Source of the DNA: Prevotellaceae bacterium
Lineage (GTDB): Bacteria > Bacteroidota > Bacteroidia > Bacteroidales > Bacteroidaceae
DNA: 63,738 bases
Direction: 5' to 3'
Assembly: GCA_003150315.1 (NCBI GenBank)
Contig: QAML01000050.1
Location: 32,235-95,972 of the forward strand
How positions within the stretch are numbered: position 1 is the first letter of the stretch; each line of letters starts with the position of its first letter. The notes under the pieces were generated by a model that worked only from the letters and a program-made list of their open reading frames with translations, searched no databases and had not been told where the DNA came from. Shown one piece after another: positions 8,115-17,043 of this stretch. Made by a program: the position numbers and the translations under genes.

Positions 8115-11100
8115 ATGAAAAAGTATATATCATCATTCCTGATTGCCTTTTTGTGCTTCGCAACTGCCTTTGCACAAACTGACAGTCGCAATCGCGTGGC
8201 ATCTACAATAGTTGCCGACGGACTTGCACAGCTTCCTGCTAAAAATCTTGAGGTTTTCAATCGTGTCATGTCTGAGATGGCAGCCACGGGAGAGCAAGGT
8301 GTGTTGCAGATAGCCGGAAACTTGAAGCCCGCAGGGGATAACGTTAAAAACGCAGTGTTTGAATATGCTCTCAGTGGCATTACCGATTATGCGGCGAGCC
8401 GGGAAGGAGCAAAATGTCGCCCCGGAGTGAAAGCCGGATTGCTTAAGGCTTTCGACAAATGCAATGACGAAACAAACAAAACGTTCCTTATTACGCTTAT
8501 TCGCCGTGTGGCGGAGCCGGCAGACTTTTCGTTCTTTGCCAATAACCTTGTAAACCCCAAGCTGTCCGTTCCTGCGCTTGCTGCAATAGAAAGCATGAGT
8601 GGAATAGACGCAGATGCTTTGAATCTTGTAAAGAATGGCGGCAACGTTCCGCATTATTCGCTTGCCAAGATAATAGAAGCCCGCAAACTCAACGGTGTTG
8701 AGGATTTGCTTATCTCTTGGATTAACGGCGCAGACGCTAAAACGAAGATTGCTGTCTATGATGCTCTCGCTGCTGTGGGTTCTGCGAAATCTTTGAAGGT
8801 TCTCGAGAACGCAGCCAAGGCTGCAGGCTATGCTCCTGACGATAGTCGTGCGCTTGATGCCTATTTGAAGATTCTCTATAGGTCTGATAATAAAACTGTA
8901 TTGAAGTCTGCGAAAAATCTTGTCAAATCTTCTGCTCCGGCTACCCGTTGCGCAGGATTGGCTTTGCTTTTGAAAGCTTCGGGCAATGCTTCGGGCAACG
9001 AAATATTGAAAGCTTTGAAGGACGGAAACGTAGAATATCGCAACACAGCCCTGGATTTTGCCAAAGAAACGGCAGGTGAGGGAATTTTTGCCAAAGTTGC
9101 TTCGAATTTTTCCAAACTTTCAGGCGATGCCAAGGTAGATGTTGTGAAATGGCTCGGAAACAATCATGTCAATTCGCAAGAAGCCGTGATTCTTTCGGCA
9201 GTTGCCGCCAACGATTCCGCTTTGTCGTGTGCAGGAATGGAAGCTGCTGCGAAAATAGGCTCGCCTAAGGCTCTCGAAGCTCTGATTGCCCAACTTTCAG
9301 GCAGAAATGGCGAGTATGCTTCCAAACAACTTCTTGCTTTCAACGGAGATATTTCGTCGGGAGTACTCAATGTACTTAAAACAGGTAAGGATGCGTCTGT
9401 GCTTGTTCCCGCATTGAAACTCGCAGGTCAGCGTCATATTCACAAGGCATACGATGAAGTTGCAAAACTTACGGGTTCTTCAACCGAGGCAATCAGTTCT
9501 GCCGCTTACGAAGCCCTCACCGGTGTGGTTGCTTCGGCAAGTAATTATTCCGACAACGTGGCTTCCCTGCTCGAAAAGAGTAAAGGCGCTTCCACAGTCA
9601 AACTTCAGACGGCTCTTTGCAATTCTCTCGTGGCTCAAAATGCTTCTTCCCAATATGCCAAGGCTGCACAGTATCTCAAGAGCTCTTCTCATCCGGAGTA
9701 TTACTATCCTCTTTTGGCACAATCGGGAACTTCCGAGGCTCTTGCCGAACTTCAGAAGGCTTTGAACAATTCTGCCACTGCCGAAGCTGCTTCAAAGGCT
9801 TTGCTCATTGTTGACAATTCCAACGTTATCCCTGTGCTTTTGAACGAAGCCAGACATAATTCCACTTACAAGGAGCAACTTCTTTCGCGCTTTGTGTCTC
9901 TCGTTGTAAAATATGAGGGCAATGAAGTAAAGAAATACCAGAGTTTTATAAACGCTCTTGACATCAAACCTTCCGCAGAGCTTTCCAACAGCATCATTTC
10001 CGAACTTGGCAAGATTTACAAGGTTCAGTCGCTTGCTGTGGTTGCAGGAAAAATGAACGAATCGGATGTTGCTTACGCCGCTGCCAATGCCGTGAAAAAC
10101 ATTCTGGCTCATTCTGCCGAATTGAATGCGGGTAAGGATGCGCAAAACGCTCTCAACAAGGCTAAGGAAGTGGCTCTTGCCAAAAAAGCCGGAGGTGATG
10201 CCGACGCAGGATATGCTGTAGACCAAATTACGGAGATTCTCGGCAAACACGCAACGGACGGCGGATTCACACTGAACGTTAATTCCAAAAAGCTTTCTGC
10301 AGGAGGAAAAGAAACTTTCAATAAAAACGGCGAGAACATAGCTTTATCTTTCGACTGGATTGCAGATGGTGAAGCCACAGTGGTTTTGCGCGGCGTGCCT
10401 GTTGCTCGTCTCACAACCGACAAGGTGGAAATCGTTGGCGGCAAGAAGTCTCTTGCGCTCAATCCCAAAGGCGAATACAATACTCTTGAGGTTCGCATCG
10501 TTGCCGATCGTTTGTTTGTTGTTTCAAACGGCGAATCTCTCGTGGCTAACGCGGTTCTCAAAGAAACTGTGGGAGCTGTCAAGAATCCTGTGGCAGGCGC
10601 AATGGAACTTGTGGCAAACAGCGGCAGCATTAACTTGCGCAATGCCAATGTCTGCAATCTTCCTTCAACTCCGGTCTATACTCTTTCGGACGAGGAGAAG
10701 AAAGCCGGTTTCGAAATACTGTTTGATGGTCGTTCTCTCGATAATTGGCAGGGAAATACCACCGGATATACTCCCGACAACGGCACTATTTTCGTAACAG
10801 CCAACTATGGCGGAAGCGGTAATCTTTATACCAAGAAAAAGTATAGCGATTTCGTTTATCGCTTTGACTTCCGTTATGAACCCCCGGGCGTAAACAACGG
10901 CGTGGGCATACGTACAAACATCGGCAGCGACGCTGCTTATGACGGAATGGAGATTCAGATTCTCGACCATGACGATCCTATTTATGCCGGTTTGCAACCT
11001 TATCAGATGCACGGCTCGGTTTACGGAATCTGCGTGCCAAAGCACATCACCTTTAAGCAGAACACTTGGTACACCGAGGAAATTCGTGCCGTTGGCGACC

Positions 11101-11360
11101 GTATTACCGTTACCGTGAACGGAGAAGTTATTACCGATTGCAACATTCGCGAGGCTTGCAAGGGACACAACGTAGCTCCCGACGGAGGAGAAAACAATCC
11201 TTATACCGTGGACCACAAAAACCACCCCGGACTTTTCAACAAGGATGGCTATGTTAGCTTCTGCGGTCATGGTGCAGGTGTGCGTTTCCGCAACATCCGT
11301 ATTCTTGATTTGAGTAAAAACGCCAAGAAAACGGTGAAGAAGACCACTAAACGCAAGTAA
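8115..11360 (+). CDS. Large secreted HEAT-repeat protein with C-terminal DUF1080 (3-keto-disaccharide hydrolase-type) domain
   Basis: This 1081-residue protein starts with a signal peptide (MKKYISSFLIAFLCFATAFA). Residues of about 25-720 are Ala/Leu/Lys-rich helical repeats of the HEAT/armadillo type (segments such as KALEALIAQLSG and SKSLKVLENAAKAA-like helices). After a beta-rich linker, about residues 860-1068 form a concanavalin-like DUF1080 domain (AGFEILFDGRSLDNWQG, NNGVGIRTN, YDGMEIQILDHDD, YGICVP). Members of that family cleave 3-keto-glycosides by elimination chemistry. The upstream Tat oxidoreductase fits a joint pathway. A very strong terminator follows at 11381. Most DUF1080 proteins are much shorter, so the repeat domain is an unusual fusion. 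Confidence 0.85.
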   Translation: MKKYISSFLIAFLCFATAFAQTDSRNRVASTIVADGLAQLPAKNLEVFNRVMSEMAATGEQGVLQIAGNLKPAGDNVKNAVFEYALSGITDYAASREGAKCRPGVKAGLLKAFDKCNDETNKTFLITLIRRVAEPADFSFFANNLVNPKLSVPALAAIESMSGIDADALNLVKNGGNVPHYSLAKIIEARKLNGVEDLLISWINGADAKTKIAVYDALAAVGSAKSLKVLENAAKAAGYAPDDSRALDAYLKILYRSDNKTVLKSAKNLVKSSAPATRCAGLALLLKASGNASGNEILKALKDGNVEYRNTALDFAKETAGEGIFAKVASNFSKLSGDAKVDVVKWLGNNHVNSQEAVILSAVAANDSALSCAGMEAAAKIGSPKALEALIAQLSGRNGEYASKQLLAFNGDISSGVLNVLKTGKDASVLVPALKLAGQRHIHKAYDEVAKLTGSSTEAISSAAYEALTGVVASASNYSDNVASLLEKSKGASTVKLQTALCNSLVAQNASSQYAKAAQYLKSSSHPEYYYPLLAQSGTSEALAELQKALNNSATAEAASKALLIVDNSNVIPVLLNEARHNSTYKEQLLSRFVSLVVKYEGNEVKKYQSFINALDIKPSAELSNSIISELGKIYKVQSLAVVAGKMNESDVAYAAANAVKNILAHSAELNAGKDAQNALNKAKEVALAKKAGGDADAGYAVDQITEILGKHATDGGFTLNVNSKKLSAGGKETFNKNGENIALSFDWIADGEATVVLRGVPVARLTTDKVEIVGGKKSLALNPKGEYNTLEVRIVADRLFVVSNGESLVANAVLKETVGAVKNPVAGAMELVANSGSINLRNANVCNLPSTPVYTLSDEEKKAGFEILFDGRSLDNWQGNTTGYTPDNGTIFVTANYGGSGNLYTKKKYSDFVYRFDFRYEPPGVNNGVGIRTNIGSDAAYDGMEIQILDHDDPIYAGLQPYQMHGSVYGICVPKHITFKQNTWYTEEIRAVGDRITVTVNGEVITDCNIREACKGHNVAPDGGENNPYTVDHKNHPGLFNKDGYVSFCGHGAGVRFRNIRILDLSKNAKKTVKKTTKRK

Positions 11361-11380
11361 AGAAATACTGCTTGGAATTA

Positions 11381-11414
11381 AAGACTTCCGAAACTCGTTT
11401 CGGAAGTCTTTTTT
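11381..11414 (+). terminator. Strong intrinsic terminator after the DUF1080 gene
   Basis: AAGACTTCCGAAA (11381-11393) pairs perfectly with TTTCGGAAGTCTT (11398-11410) around CTCG, followed by a T run. Confidence 0.92.
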
Positions 11415-11485
11415 CGTATTATTCCGCATGTATCAATGGATATATTCATTACGATAAGTGTTTTGGAAAAGTTTTTTCGCCTCAT

Positions 11486-11616
11486 CGCAAAAAACATAAG
11501 GCATGTCGTAAAAATTACGAGCCATATATTTTAAAATACAAGGCACTTGTTTCAAAATATATGGCTTATATTTTTGACGAAGTTAAATATATGAATGACA
11601 ATAAGTTATACAAATG
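11486..11616 (+). repeat. Dispersed intergenic palindromic element, copy C
   Basis: The core is 11486-11576 (91 bp). The middle modules are rearranged compared with copy B: GAGCCATATATTTTAAAATA comes before CAAGGCACTTG. The right flank ATGAATGACAATAAGTTATA is a variant of the conserved tail. The remaining bases of the gap (to 11955) show no gene; the open frame 11372-11731 runs through the repeat and is not credible. Confidence 0.9.
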
Positions 11617-11913
11617 TTCGGAAATTGCTCTGATTGTTATGAAAATCAGGGAGTTATGTGCGAAATTTGAGTTGCGGCGCATAAAGGGTGGGGAAGTGCG
11701 ACCGCGAGAACCTGTATTGAATAAAATGTGAATATTATGATGTGGTATTCGTTCTCTTTGCATGCTCCGATAACAACTGACGCAGTTTTTCAAACCCATG
11801 GCAGCCTGATTTTGCCGTGTTGGTTGCCTGTTAGCCGGAACCCCTTTGGCTGTACAACGGGTAAGTTTTGCAATATTTGCGACGAGGCACACCGGAAGTT
11901 GCACTTAAATCGC

Positions 11914-11921
11914 TATATTTG
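11914..11921 (+). promoter_or_regulatory. -7 box (TATATTTG) for the metallophosphatase gene
   Basis: TATATTTG lies 34 bp before the ATG at 11956; no clear -33 box is present. Confidence 0.5.
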
Positions 11922-11955
11922 TAAAGGAAATGAAATTAAAAACCTATAATAAACG

Positions 11956-13137
11956 ATGAATCGAAAAATCAAATTTCTGCTTGCGGCAGTGTTTTTGGCA
12001 GTTCTCCCTGTTGCCGTATGCGCTGACGGAATAGCCATAACCCACGGACCATATCTTCAAAATGTTTACGAAACTGAGGCAACAATAGTTTGGACCACCA
12101 ACAACGAAGCCAATGGCTGGGTGGAACTTGCGCCTGATGACGGAACAAATTTCTATGCCGAGAGCCGTCCCAAGTATTATGACGCCCACATAGGCGTGAA
12201 ACGCACCGGAAAAGTGCACGCCGTGAAACTGACAGGTTTGAAGCCCGGAACGAAATATCGCTATCGCATCTACTCGCAAGAGGTGCTGAAGCGCGAAGGC
12301 TGGCATATCATTTACGGATATGTGGCTGCAACAAACGTGTATAGTAAAGCTCCGCTGACGTTCACCACAAACGATGCGTCGAAGTCCGAAACATCGTTTC
12401 TTGTTCTCAACGACATTCACGAACGAGTGGACGTTATGAAACAGATGCTTGAAAAGGGCGATTACCAAAAGCGTGATATGGTGATTTACAACGGAGACAT
12501 GGTGAACATAATGCCCGATGACGAAGCACTGTTCAGAGGATTTCTCGATGAGAGCGTAAATCTTTTCGCTTCCGAGATACCTTTGTATTATGTTCGCGGA
12601 AACCATGAAACCCGTGGCGCATCTGCTGTGAATTTCCAGAATTACATCTGCCCGCGACAGGACAATATTTTCTTTTCCTGGCAACAAGGTCCTGTGTTTT
12701 TCCTTGCTCTTGACGCGGGAGAGGATAAACCCGACGACGATTTGGAATATGCCGGAGCCAATGTCTATGACGAATATCGCACAGCGCAGGCAGAGTGGAT
12801 TAAGAAGGTGATAAATTCGGAGGAATACAAAAAGGCGAAATATCATGTGGTGATTTGCCACGTTCCGCCCGCACCCAAACAAAATGCATGGCATGGCGAT
12901 TTGGAAGTAAAGAAGAAGTTCGCGTCGATTCTCAATAACGCTGATGTCGATGTCATGCTTTGCGCACACTATCACCGTTTTGCTTATTATCCCAACCTTG
13001 AGGGCGTGAATTTCCCGGTAATAATCAATTCCAACAATTCGTATCTCACCGGCGAAGCCGACAATGAAAAACTCAAAATACAGGTTGTGAGCAACAAAGG
13101 CAAGAAACTATTGAAAAAAGACTTCCCAATAAAGTAA
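11956..13137 (+). CDS. Secreted metallophosphoesterase with N-terminal fibronectin-like (purple acid phosphatase) domain
   Basis: The 393-residue protein has a signal peptide (about 1-24, ending VAVCADG). A beta-sandwich of about 30-130 contains HAVKLTGLKPGTKYRYRIYS, typical of purple-acid-phosphatase N-domains. The calcineurin-like phosphoesterase domain shows LNDIHERVD (D-x-H), YNGDMVN (G-D), VRGNHETRG (G-N-H-E), VVICHVPP and LCAHYHRF. The last motif is normally G-H-x-H and has Ala in place of Gly; the metal-binding histidines remain. It probably hydrolyses phosphomonoesters or diesters in the periplasm. It is a single gene with its own promoter and terminator. Confidence 0.88.
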   Translation: MNRKIKFLLAAVFLAVLPVAVCADGIAITHGPYLQNVYETEATIVWTTNNEANGWVELAPDDGTNFYAESRPKYYDAHIGVKRTGKVHAVKLTGLKPGTKYRYRIYSQEVLKREGWHIIYGYVAATNVYSKAPLTFTTNDASKSETSFLVLNDIHERVDVMKQMLEKGDYQKRDMVIYNGDMVNIMPDDEALFRGFLDESVNLFASEIPLYYVRGNHETRGASAVNFQNYICPRQDNIFFSWQQGPVFFLALDAGEDKPDDDLEYAGANVYDEYRTAQAEWIKKVINSEEYKKAKYHVVICHVPPAPKQNAWHGDLEVKKKFASILNNADVDVMLCAHYHRFAYYPNLEGVNFPVIINSNNSYLTGEADNEKLKIQVVSNKGKKLLKKDFPIK

Positions 13138-13160
13138 GTTTTGCCCACAACTTAAAGAAA

Positions 13161-13192
13161 AAGCGCATTCCCGTTTGGGGAATGCGCTTTCG
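13161..13192. terminator. Bidirectional terminator between convergent genes
   Basis: AAGCGCATTCCC (13161-13172) pairs with GGGAATGCGCTT (13178-13189) around GTTTG. It lies between the metallophosphatase (plus) and the methylase at 13211 (minus). Confidence 0.88.
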
Positions 13193-13210
13193 TTTTGCTT
13201 CAGTGCGGCA

Positions 13211-13918
13211 TCAGTGTCCAATGGCAAAGATTGCCGGAGTGTGGCTGAGGTCGGGAATTTCGGCTTTGCGCCATTCCGCAACGCTCATGGTCCTTATGTT
13301 TTCGTTGCTGCAGGTAACGCCCGCCGCAATACACATTAGTGTGGACGGCGAAAGGGTTTTGAGCATCAAAGTAATGAATTTCCCGTTGCGATAAGGCGTT
13401 TCTATGAACATTTGTGTCTGCTTTTCTTTTATGGCGCGTGCTTCGAAATGCTTCAACGCTCTGACCTTTTCTCCCTCGTCAATGGGAAGGTAACCGTTGA
13501 AAGCGAAACTCTGCCCGTTCATACCCGATGCCATTAGCGCAAGAAGTATTGAGGAAGGTCCCACAAGGGGCACGACTTTCATGCCGGCCTTTTGCGCCAT
13601 GGCAACAATGGTTGCGCCCGGGTCGGCAACCGCCGGACAACCGGCTTCACTTATCATTCCCATTGCTTCACCCCTTTTGAGCGGTGCAAGATACCTGTCA
13701 AACGCCATGGCATCGGAGTGTTTGCCCATGGGATAGAATGTAAGTTCGTCAATGTTTATTTCCTTGTCCATGAACTTAAGAAAACGCCTTGCCGTGCGGG
13801 TTTCCTCGACAATGAAATGCTTTATGTCTTTAATTATCTCGCGGTTGGCAGGTGGAAAAACGCTCTCGGCAGGAGAATCTCCAAGTACGGTGGGAATAAG
13901 ATAGAGTGCGGGTGTCAT
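13211..13918 (-). CDS. SAM-dependent methyltransferase, tetrapyrrole-methylase fold (RsmI-like, short form)
   Basis: The 235-residue protein has the RsmI/CbiF fold motifs ALYLIPTVLGDS at the N-terminus, GMISEAGCPAVADPGA in the middle and VVPLVGPSSILLALMASGM after it. RsmI proper 2'-O-methylates C1402 of 16S rRNA and is about 280 residues with a C-terminal helical domain; this protein ends without that domain. Short paralogs of this kind are common in Bacteroidota, and their target is not known to me. Its start overlaps the stop of the GT2 gene by 4 bp (13915-13918), implying translational coupling. Confidence 0.82.
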   Translation of the reverse strand: MTPALYLIPTVLGDSPAESVFPPANREIIKDIKHFIVEETRTARRFLKFMDKEINIDELTFYPMGKHSDAMAFDRYLAPLKRGEAMGMISEAGCPAVADPGATIVAMAQKAGMKVVPLVGPSSILLALMASGMNGQSFAFNGYLPIDEGEKVRALKHFEARAIKEKQTQMFIETPYRNGKFITLMLKTLSPSTLMCIAAGVTCSNENIRTMSVAEWRKAEIPDLSHTPAIFAIGH

Positions 13919-14928
13919 GGAAGTTGCGAAAATTTATGTTTCATTCCTATATAGTATAGGCGTAATATGCTGTAGTCTGTTTGTTCCGGTATGCTGCTCA
14001 CAACACATTTGGCAAGATTTTCACGACGAGCCGCTTCGAAGTCGTTTTTCATGACCTTGAAGTCCCGGCGAGCCTCCCGAATGGCGCGAAAAGCCTTTAC
14101 GTCTCCCGTAAGCAGGAATTTCAATGCCGCAACATTGTCGAAAATCTTACGAAAACGCATGACGCATTCAAGATTACTTTGGGGAGTGTTCTTGTAAAGC
14201 ATCAGCAGATTGTTGCGAAAGTTCAGGTAGACTTTCTTGGGGTTCGTGGTCTTGAGAGTTGCGCCCCCGATGTGGAACACATAGCTTTGCGGAATGCAGA
14301 CAATTCTCATACCACGGCTGCGAAGCCTCCAGCAAAAATCTATTTCCTCCATGTGGGCAAAGAAACGGGAGTCGAGCCCGCCGTTGTCAATGTAAATTTC
14401 CCGTCTGACCATTAATGCAGCCCCCGTAGCCCAAAATACGTCGGATATGGAGTTATATTGTCCTTCGTCTTTCTCAACTGTTCCGAAAATTCTGCCTCGG
14501 CAATACGGATATCCCCATTTGTCCATGAAACCTCCTGCAGCCCCGGCATATTCAAAATAGGACATGTTGCGATAGGAAAGGATCTTGGGCTGACAAGCTG
14601 CCACATCGGCGTTGGCATCCATGTAATCAATCAGCGGCTGAAGCCAACGCGGAGAAACTTTTACATCGGAATTAAGCAGAAGTGCGTATTCCTCTTCCAC
14701 TTTTCCTATTGCCAGATTATAACCTTCGGCAAAGCCATGGTTTTTGTCAAATAAAATGAGCGGTACTTGCGGAAATTCCCGCTTCATTGTCTCTACGGAA
14801 TTGTCGGTAGAACCGTTGTCGGTCACATAAACATTGGCTTCGGGCGAATTCTCCAGTACATTGGGCAAAAAACGCCTGAGCATTTCCGCTCCGTTATAGT
14901 TAAGTATGACAACTGCAATGCGTTTCAT
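13915..14928 (-). CDS. Glycosyltransferase family 2
   Basis: The 337-residue protein has the GT-A start RIAVVILNYNGAEMLRRFLP, the nucleotide-sugar segment YVTDNGSTDNS, the acidic motif ALLLNSDVKVSP and the acceptor-side motif HMEEIDFCWRLRSRGMR. These are typical of rhamnosyltransferase-like GT2 enzymes that build surface glycans. The ATG overlaps the stop of mtaB by 4 bp (14925-14928), and its own stop overlaps the RsmI-like gene. It therefore sits inside an RNA-modification operon, an unexpected place for a glycan gene. Confidence 0.92.
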   Translation of the reverse strand: MKRIAVVILNYNGAEMLRRFLPNVLENSPEANVYVTDNGSTDNSVETMKREFPQVPLILFDKNHGFAEGYNLAIGKVEEEYALLLNSDVKVSPRWLQPLIDYMDANADVAACQPKILSYRNMSYFEYAGAAGGFMDKWGYPYCRGRIFGTVEKDEGQYNSISDVFWATGAALMVRREIYIDNGGLDSRFFAHMEEIDFCWRLRSRGMRIVCIPQSYVFHIGGATLKTTNPKKVYLNFRNNLLMLYKNTPQSNLECVMRFRKIFDNVAALKFLLTGDVKAFRAIREARRDFKVMKNDFEAARRENLAKCVVSSIPEQTDYSILRLYYIGMKHKFSQLP

Positions 14929-16268
14929 ATTATAATAGTGCCTTTAAGTGCTGATTCGTCGGCATTGAAATCGCCGAGAACCACGTTTACGAGTCTGTTG
15001 TCAAGGTTTTCGGCATTTTCTCCGGGCACTTCTACGCGAATATAATTGTCGGTGAACCCGTGAATTTTGCCGTTGTGCATTGTATGTTCGAAAAGAACTT
15101 TTCTTTGTGTACCGCAATATCTGCGATAAAAGTCCTTGCGTTTCTTTTCCGAGAGAGCAATGAGCCGCTGAGTGCGTTCGTGCTTGTCTTGCTGCTTCAC
15201 GATGTAAGGAATCTTCAAAGCTTGCGTGCCGGGACGCTCGGAGTAGGGAAACACATGGAGTTGCGCAAAGTCGAGAGCCGACAGAAATTCAAAAGTTTCC
15301 TCGAAAAGTTCCGGTGTCTCGCCTCTTGTGCCCACAATAACGTCTATGCCGATAAACGCATCGGGCATGGCGGCATGTACTTCCGATATTTTTTCTGCAA
15401 AAAACTTTGTGTCGTATCGGCGGTGCATTAACTTCAGCACGGTGTCGCTTCCGCTTTGCAGCGGAATGTGGAAGTGGGGCATGAAACTGCGCGATTTTGC
15501 GCAGAAGTCTATTATTTCTTTCGTCAGAAGGTTCGGTTCTATCGACGAAATCCTATAACGCTCTATGCCGTCCACTTTGTCGAGCCGCTTTACAAGCATT
15601 TCGAAGTTTTCACCGCCTTTGCGTCCGAAATCACCGATGTTCACGCCGGTTATGACTATTTCTTTTCCGCCTTGAGCAGCAACTTCTTTTGCCTGCGTTA
15701 CTATGGAATCCGCCGAAGGACTGCGACTGAGCCCGCGTGCATAGGGAATGGTGCAATATGTACAGAAATAATCGCAGCCGTCCTGCACTTTCAGAAAATA
15801 TCTTGTCCTGTCGCCGCGCGAACACGAGGGAACAAAAGTCTTGATGTCGCGCATTGCTCCGCTTTTCAGCATGTGCAGTGCTTCGCTTTTCTGTTGGCGT
15901 TTGCGGGCAATGCCTTCGGCGATATATTCCAATATCTTTCCTTTGTTTTCCATGCCCACCACGAGGTCCACGCCTTTTATTTCGGAAACTTTTTGCGGTT
16001 GAAGCTGCACATAGCATCCCATGACAACCACAAAAGCCTGCGGATTGTCCTTAACAAGCTTGTGAATAACCTGACGACATTTGTGATCGGCCATTTCGGT
16101 AACCGAACATGTGTTTACAAGACAGATGTCCGCGTTGCCGTTGTCCGTTGTCTCCACGCCTATACTGCGTAGTTTGTCCTCTATATAGGATGTTTCGGCA
16201 TAATTGAGCTTACAGCCCAAAGTGCGAAACGTGGCTTTCATGCCATTCATGTCATCATATTGTGCCAT
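14925..16268 (-). CDS. mtaB: tRNA t6A37 methylthiotransferase
   Basis: MtaB adds a methylthio group to t6A37 of ANN-reading tRNAs to give ms2t6A, using SAM and two iron-sulfur clusters. The 447-residue protein has an N-terminal UPF0004 domain (TLGCKLNYAETSYIEDKL, NTCSVTEMADHKCRQ, VVMGCYVQL), the radical-SAM cluster site CDYFCTYCTIPYARG, and a C-terminal TRAM domain ending in VVLGDFNADESALKG. The start gives MAQYDDMNGMKATF; the ATG at residue 10 is an alternative. It is the first gene of the mtaB-GT2-RsmI-like run. Confidence 0.95.
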   Translation of the reverse strand: MAQYDDMNGMKATFRTLGCKLNYAETSYIEDKLRSIGVETTDNGNADICLVNTCSVTEMADHKCRQVIHKLVKDNPQAFVVVMGCYVQLQPQKVSEIKGVDLVVGMENKGKILEYIAEGIARKRQQKSEALHMLKSGAMRDIKTFVPSCSRGDRTRYFLKVQDGCDYFCTYCTIPYARGLSRSPSADSIVTQAKEVAAQGGKEIVITGVNIGDFGRKGGENFEMLVKRLDKVDGIERYRISSIEPNLLTKEIIDFCAKSRSFMPHFHIPLQSGSDTVLKLMHRRYDTKFFAEKISEVHAAMPDAFIGIDVIVGTRGETPELFEETFEFLSALDFAQLHVFPYSERPGTQALKIPYIVKQQDKHERTQRLIALSEKKRKDFYRRYCGTQRKVLFEHTMHNGKIHGFTDNYIRVEVPGENAENLDNRLVNVVLGDFNADESALKGTIII

Positions 16269-16458
16269 TATTGCGTCTGCGTGTGCCAGATTTGTCGGGA
16301 TGTGATATTATCATACAAAGATACGAAATAAGTTTTACATCAAAAAAGAAAAATAATGTTTCGCTGTAAGTTGCAGAATAACAGGCAAATAAGATTGCAA
16401 CCGAAAAATTGTTGAAAAAAAACGGCAAAAAAGTGTTCATCATATTAGTAAAAGTCCT

Positions 16459-16466
16459 TACCTTTG
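16459..16466 (+). promoter_or_regulatory. -7 box (TACCTTTG) for the small lipoprotein
   Basis: TACCTTTG lies 47 bp before the ATG at 16514, leaving an A-rich leader of about 40 nt, a context typical of highly expressed Bacteroidota genes. Confidence 0.6.
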
Positions 16467-16513
16467 CATCGGTTTTAAAAGCAATTGATTGTTTTACTAA
16501 AAAAAAGACAGAA

Positions 16514-16705
16514 ATGAAAAAGTTAGTATTCATGTTCGTAGCAATCGCAGCAATGTCATTCGCAAGCTGCAACAACAAGTCAAACGAAGCAGCTCCTGCT
16601 ACAGATTCTGATTCAGTTCAGGTTGACAGCGCTGCAGTTGATAGCACCGATTCAGCTGCTACTGATACCGCTGCTGCTGATACCGCTGCTGCTGACGCTC
16701 AGTAA
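16514..16705 (+). CDS. Small lipoprotein with Asp/Ser/Thr/Ala repeat tail
   Basis: The 63-residue precursor MKKLVFMFVAIAAMSFASC carries a lipobox (FASC) with predicted lipidation at Cys19. The mature part is low-complexity: NNKSNEAAPATDSDSVQVDS followed by repeats of the type DSAAxDSTD and DTAAADTAAADA. Tandem codon duplication is visible in the DNA (GATACCGCTGCTGCT twice). Short lipoproteins like this are common and abundant in Bacteroidales, but no function is known to me. The start at 16514 rather than an upstream in-frame ATG is set by the lipoprotein signal and by the promoter at 16459. Confidence 0.85.
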   Translation: MKKLVFMFVAIAAMSFASCNNKSNEAAPATDSDSVQVDSAAVDSTDSAATDTAAADTAAADAQ

Positions 16706-16730
16706 TTATTCTACGAACTAGAGAGAATTG

Positions 16731-16766
16731 AAACCTGCGAGGAAAATTCCTTACAGGTTTTTTTGT
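16731..16766 (+). terminator. Intrinsic terminator after the small lipoprotein
   Basis: AAACCTG (16731-16737) pairs with CAGGTTT (16754-16760), with a second inner stem AGGAA/TTCCT, followed by TTTTTTTG. Confidence 0.85.
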
Positions 16767-16921
16767 GTCCTTTGCGTATGAGCGCAAGGGATGTTTTGTT
16801 TCTGCGAAATTGTGCGTTCTTATGTTTTTGTCAAAGTCATACTTTGCACGGCATCGGGCATGACAAAATGCACACTTTTGCCAAGGCGTAAAACAAGGAA
16901 ATAACCTGAGATTTTTGTGTC

Positions 16922-17043
16922 TTTATATGATGCTGTGTTTCAGTAATATATAAAAACGAAAAATATAAGGCATGTATTTTGAAATACAAGGCACATATTT
17001 TAAAATAAATGCCTTGTATTTTCAAACAAGTGCCTTATGTTTC
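16922..17043 (-). repeat. Dispersed intergenic palindromic element, copy D
   Basis: The core is about 16957-17043 (87 bp), with ATAAGGCATGTATTTTGAAA, ACAAGGCACATATTTTAAAA and AAGTGCCTTATGTTTC; the conserved flank lies on the left (16922-16943), so the copy is reversed. It is the most diverged copy. It lies in the convergent gap between the lipoprotein and rplI. Confidence 0.82.

Noticed and set aside
11372..11731. 119-codon open frame on the plus strand
   Set aside because: It begins inside the terminator stem and runs through repeat copy C; its middle is the repeat-derived peptide.
16255..16578. 107-codon minus-strand frame upstream of mtaB
   Set aside because: It overlaps the lipoprotein promoter and start; Phe/Leu-rich translation is typical of an A+T-rich intergenic region.
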